In this document: in pieces, positions 61,961-64,000 of the stretch | Layout of the letters: the number at the start of each line of letters is the position of its first letter | Numbering within the stretch: the stretch's first letter is position 1 | NCBI RefSeq assembly: GCF_030272615.1 | Contig: NC_081406.1 | Span: 144,081,041 to 144,145,040 of the forward strand | Direction: 5' to 3' | From: Cryptomeria japonica | Taxonomy: Eukaryota; Streptophyta; Pinopsida; Cupressales; Cupressaceae | DNA: 64,000 bases | Translations under genes and position numbers: made by a program | Notes under the pieces: model-generated | Seen by the model: only the letters and a program-made list of their open reading frames with translations | Database searches by the model: none | What the model was told of the DNA's origin: nothing

Positions 61961-63080
61961 AAGTTTTTACCATATATAAAATAATTTAAAAGAAGTTAAT
62001 TTTAAAATTTTATTAAACTTATTCAATAGTTGGTAATGTAGTGCCTCTGTGGTCTAATTATGTTTGCAGGTGGCTATTCTTCATTCATCAATACAAATAA
62101 ATAGATGGCTGGCTAGATGCATACAGACATATATGTATGTATATATAAACATACACTCATATATTTTCTAAATATGATATATATTCTCACTTTCACCCAC
62201 AAACCCGAGGGATAGTTATACCGATAATCTCAAATCCTCATATATATATATATATATATAAATACACTTCATGTAGAAGCTATATATATAATTTTATCTA
62301 TTAATCTCTATAGATACTCGGCCATTTTTCTTGCACTTTTTCCTGCCTAAAATAGATGCCAGACCCATTCAAGCCTGCCTTTAGAGTCTCCAAAGCCATC
62401 TTTTCAAATTCATATTCATAAAATTCATTTCTTTAGAATCCCTTCTTTAGTTTTTTTCAGTAGGATCTAAACTCATTTAACTTAGATATCTTACACTTGG
62501 TCATATCATAGTAAGGCCTCGAGCCCGGGTTAGTCCTCCTTTAGAACCTTCAGAGTCATTTTTTCTAAAATAATCTCCGAAGATCCCCCCCTTATATCTG
62601 TTAGTTAGGCACAAAATTTAGAGAATTTTGGTAACACTTTATATGCAATGCAATAGGCTTAGGAATTAGTGGGAGACTTGCCCATACATTAAATAAGTTT
62701 AGAATTATAAACATGTGCTCATATCCCAGCAAAGTATATGAAACATGGATATAGAGCTAACCCTATTAATGTATAGGTAGCCTCTCGCTAAATCCTAAGC
62801 CTTTCTTGATATCCTAAGCTTTATTATGGGATCCCTATAGTAGGCCAACTCTAATAGCCGAATGAATCATTAAGGACAACCTTTACGTCAGCCACTCTCT
62901 TGATCAAAGTCGGAGTGATGGCTAATAGCGAAGGATGAGTTAGGTCGCTGCAGTGATGGGACATTTGAGTTAACTCAGGCTCGGTGGTGGTAAGGTAATA
63001 TTAATTACCTCTCATCTTAAAATTCTCACTCCCTGCTTGTTATTTACTATTTAGTCACGGGTCAGTGCAAGAAGATGAGT

Positions 63081-63102
63081 CCACTTTTTGGCCAAAAAGT
63101 GG
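63081..63102. repeat. Perfect 22-bp palindrome
   Basis: CCACTTTTTGG followed immediately by its reverse complement CCAAAAAGTGG. No gene is nearby to which it could be assigned as an operator or terminator. Confidence 0.95.
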
Positions 63103-63919
63103 AAGTGTTTTCCTTGATTTTTAGATTTTGTCTCATTTGAGCTTAAATTTTGAAACACTTAGAGATTGAATCTTGGAAAAAGTCAGTAATATAAAAGATA
63201 GCCCTCTAAGTGTACTTTCCAAATATATAATTTATTTTAATACCCACATAATAAAAAATAACTTCTTAAATGGAGTTCTGAAAACTATGTTTTAAAAATG
63301 CCTGTTTCAGGACCATACCATGCATGTGTATGACCCACACTTTTTGACACAATTAAAATTATTTTCTCAAACCGTTTTGGGAAATGGTTTGTAACACATT
63401 GAATATTGATGAGCATATTTTTCTATATTTTTTTTTCTAGTATTTTTTTTTTTATTAATTTTTTAATGGCCGTAATTATCTTTTTAAAAATTTGACGTGT
63501 ACGACCCACATAATTTGATGTAAACTTAACATTTTTTGAATTTTTTTTTTTTTAATACAAAAGAATATTGTGTAGATTGATGACATATAATTTTTTTTCC
63601 AAAATTCTCTAAAATTAAAAAGTTATTAAATTAACAAAATTAGTTAATATTTCAAATTTATGAACCCGATTTAGTATAAATTAAATGAAAAATAGTTAAA
63701 ATAATCAATTTTTAAATAAATTTACATATTTAGAATCTAGACAATATAATATGAAATGGGTTTTAATTTCGTATAAAAATTCTCTGATTAGAGGCCCGTA
63801 AACTATTTCTGAAGTTCATATTTGTGCTTTCATTCATGGAGATTTGAATTTGTAGGTCCATGTCTCAGGTGTGGCCATCCCAGGCCTATCCCGAGCCTAA
63901 TCCTGAGCCAATTGGCGGG

Positions 63920-63978
63920 TTGTGGAATCAACTTCCACAAAACGGGCCCCCGTTTTCAAACAAGGGCGGCTTGTGGAA
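63920..63978. repeat. Cluster of nested short hairpins at the window end
   Basis: TTGTGGAA-TCAAC-TTCCACAA (63920-63940) is followed by AAAACGGG-CC-CCCGTTTT (63939-63956). A further TTGTGGAA at about 63971 can pair with the same TTCCACAA. This resembles the terminus of an inverted-repeat element that continues past the window. Confidence 0.7.
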
Positions 63979-64000
63979 AAAAAAAGAAAAATGCCATTTA

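Larger units (their letters stand above)
61961..64000. other. Repetitive intergenic DNA, nothing recognised
   Basis: No coding sequence is supported. The stretch includes an AT run at 62240-62261 and a pair of related blocks beginning TGTATGACCCACA (63330) and TGTACGACCCACA (63499). There are poly-T tracts near 63425-63450 and 63540-63555, and the palindromes listed separately. Confidence 0.45.

Noticed and set aside
63081-63102. Palindrome as a transcription terminator or operator
   Set aside because: Neither bacterial-type control nor an adjacent gene is present; it is recorded only as a palindrome.

Overview
The window looks like the nuclear genome of a seed plant with a large, repeat-rich genome, most likely a conifer. 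The evidence is one plausible spliced gene in 64 kb, nested LTR retrotransposons in several stages of decay, a plant L1-type LINE, Helitron relics, MITE-like inverted repeats, long AT microsatellites and low GC content. The conifer assignment is inference. There is no bacterial, organellar or CRISPR signature and I recognise no tRNA or rRNA gene.

Layout. 1-1.2 kb: array of inverted GATAAG/CTTATC motifs. 1.4-5.5 kb: minus-strand decayed gene of unknown function, split by a 2.3-kb non-autonomous LTR element that has both LTRs, PBS, PPT and an AAGAG target duplication. 5.6-6.0 kb: second dyad-repeat array. 8.3-8.8 kb: small inverted-repeat DNA element. 10.8-18.0 kb: dead plus-strand Ty3/Gypsy chromovirus-like element (target duplication CATTT), with a 952-bp solo LTR nested in its gag (target duplication AGAAC). 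18.4-21.1 kb: degenerate tandem repeats, a GT/AT microsatellite and a minus-oriented LTR. 24-30.3 kb: near full-length but inactive L1-type LINE on the minus strand, between two copies of an older AT-rich repeat. 31.9-33.3 kb: solo LTR. 35.7-37.0 kb and 50.4-51.9 kb: two copies of an unidentified 1.2-kb repeat. 37.1-37.4 kb: fold-back element. 41.7-46.8 kb: Ty3/Gypsy element with an uninterrupted 1478-codon gag-pol whose 5' LTR seems cut short and fused directly to gag. 47.3-48.6 kb: the only convincing host gene, two exons, 397 codons. 49.2-50.0 kb: nested inverted repeats. 52.9-55.4 kb: degraded Helitron Rep/Pif1 helicase. 55.7-56.0 kb: 148-bp tandem duplication. 56.5-58.9 kb: 3' end of a third Ty3/Gypsy element. 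59-64 kb: AT-rich and T/G-rich repetitive DNA with hairpin-forming motifs.

The genes do not form a pathway. The window is a record of serial insertion: LTR in gypsy, LTR element in an older gene, LINE between older repeats. The only sequences that look capable of making a protein today are the 47.3-48.6 kb gene and the gag-pol at 42.2-46.6 kb. All family assignments come from motif recognition by eye; no database search was run.
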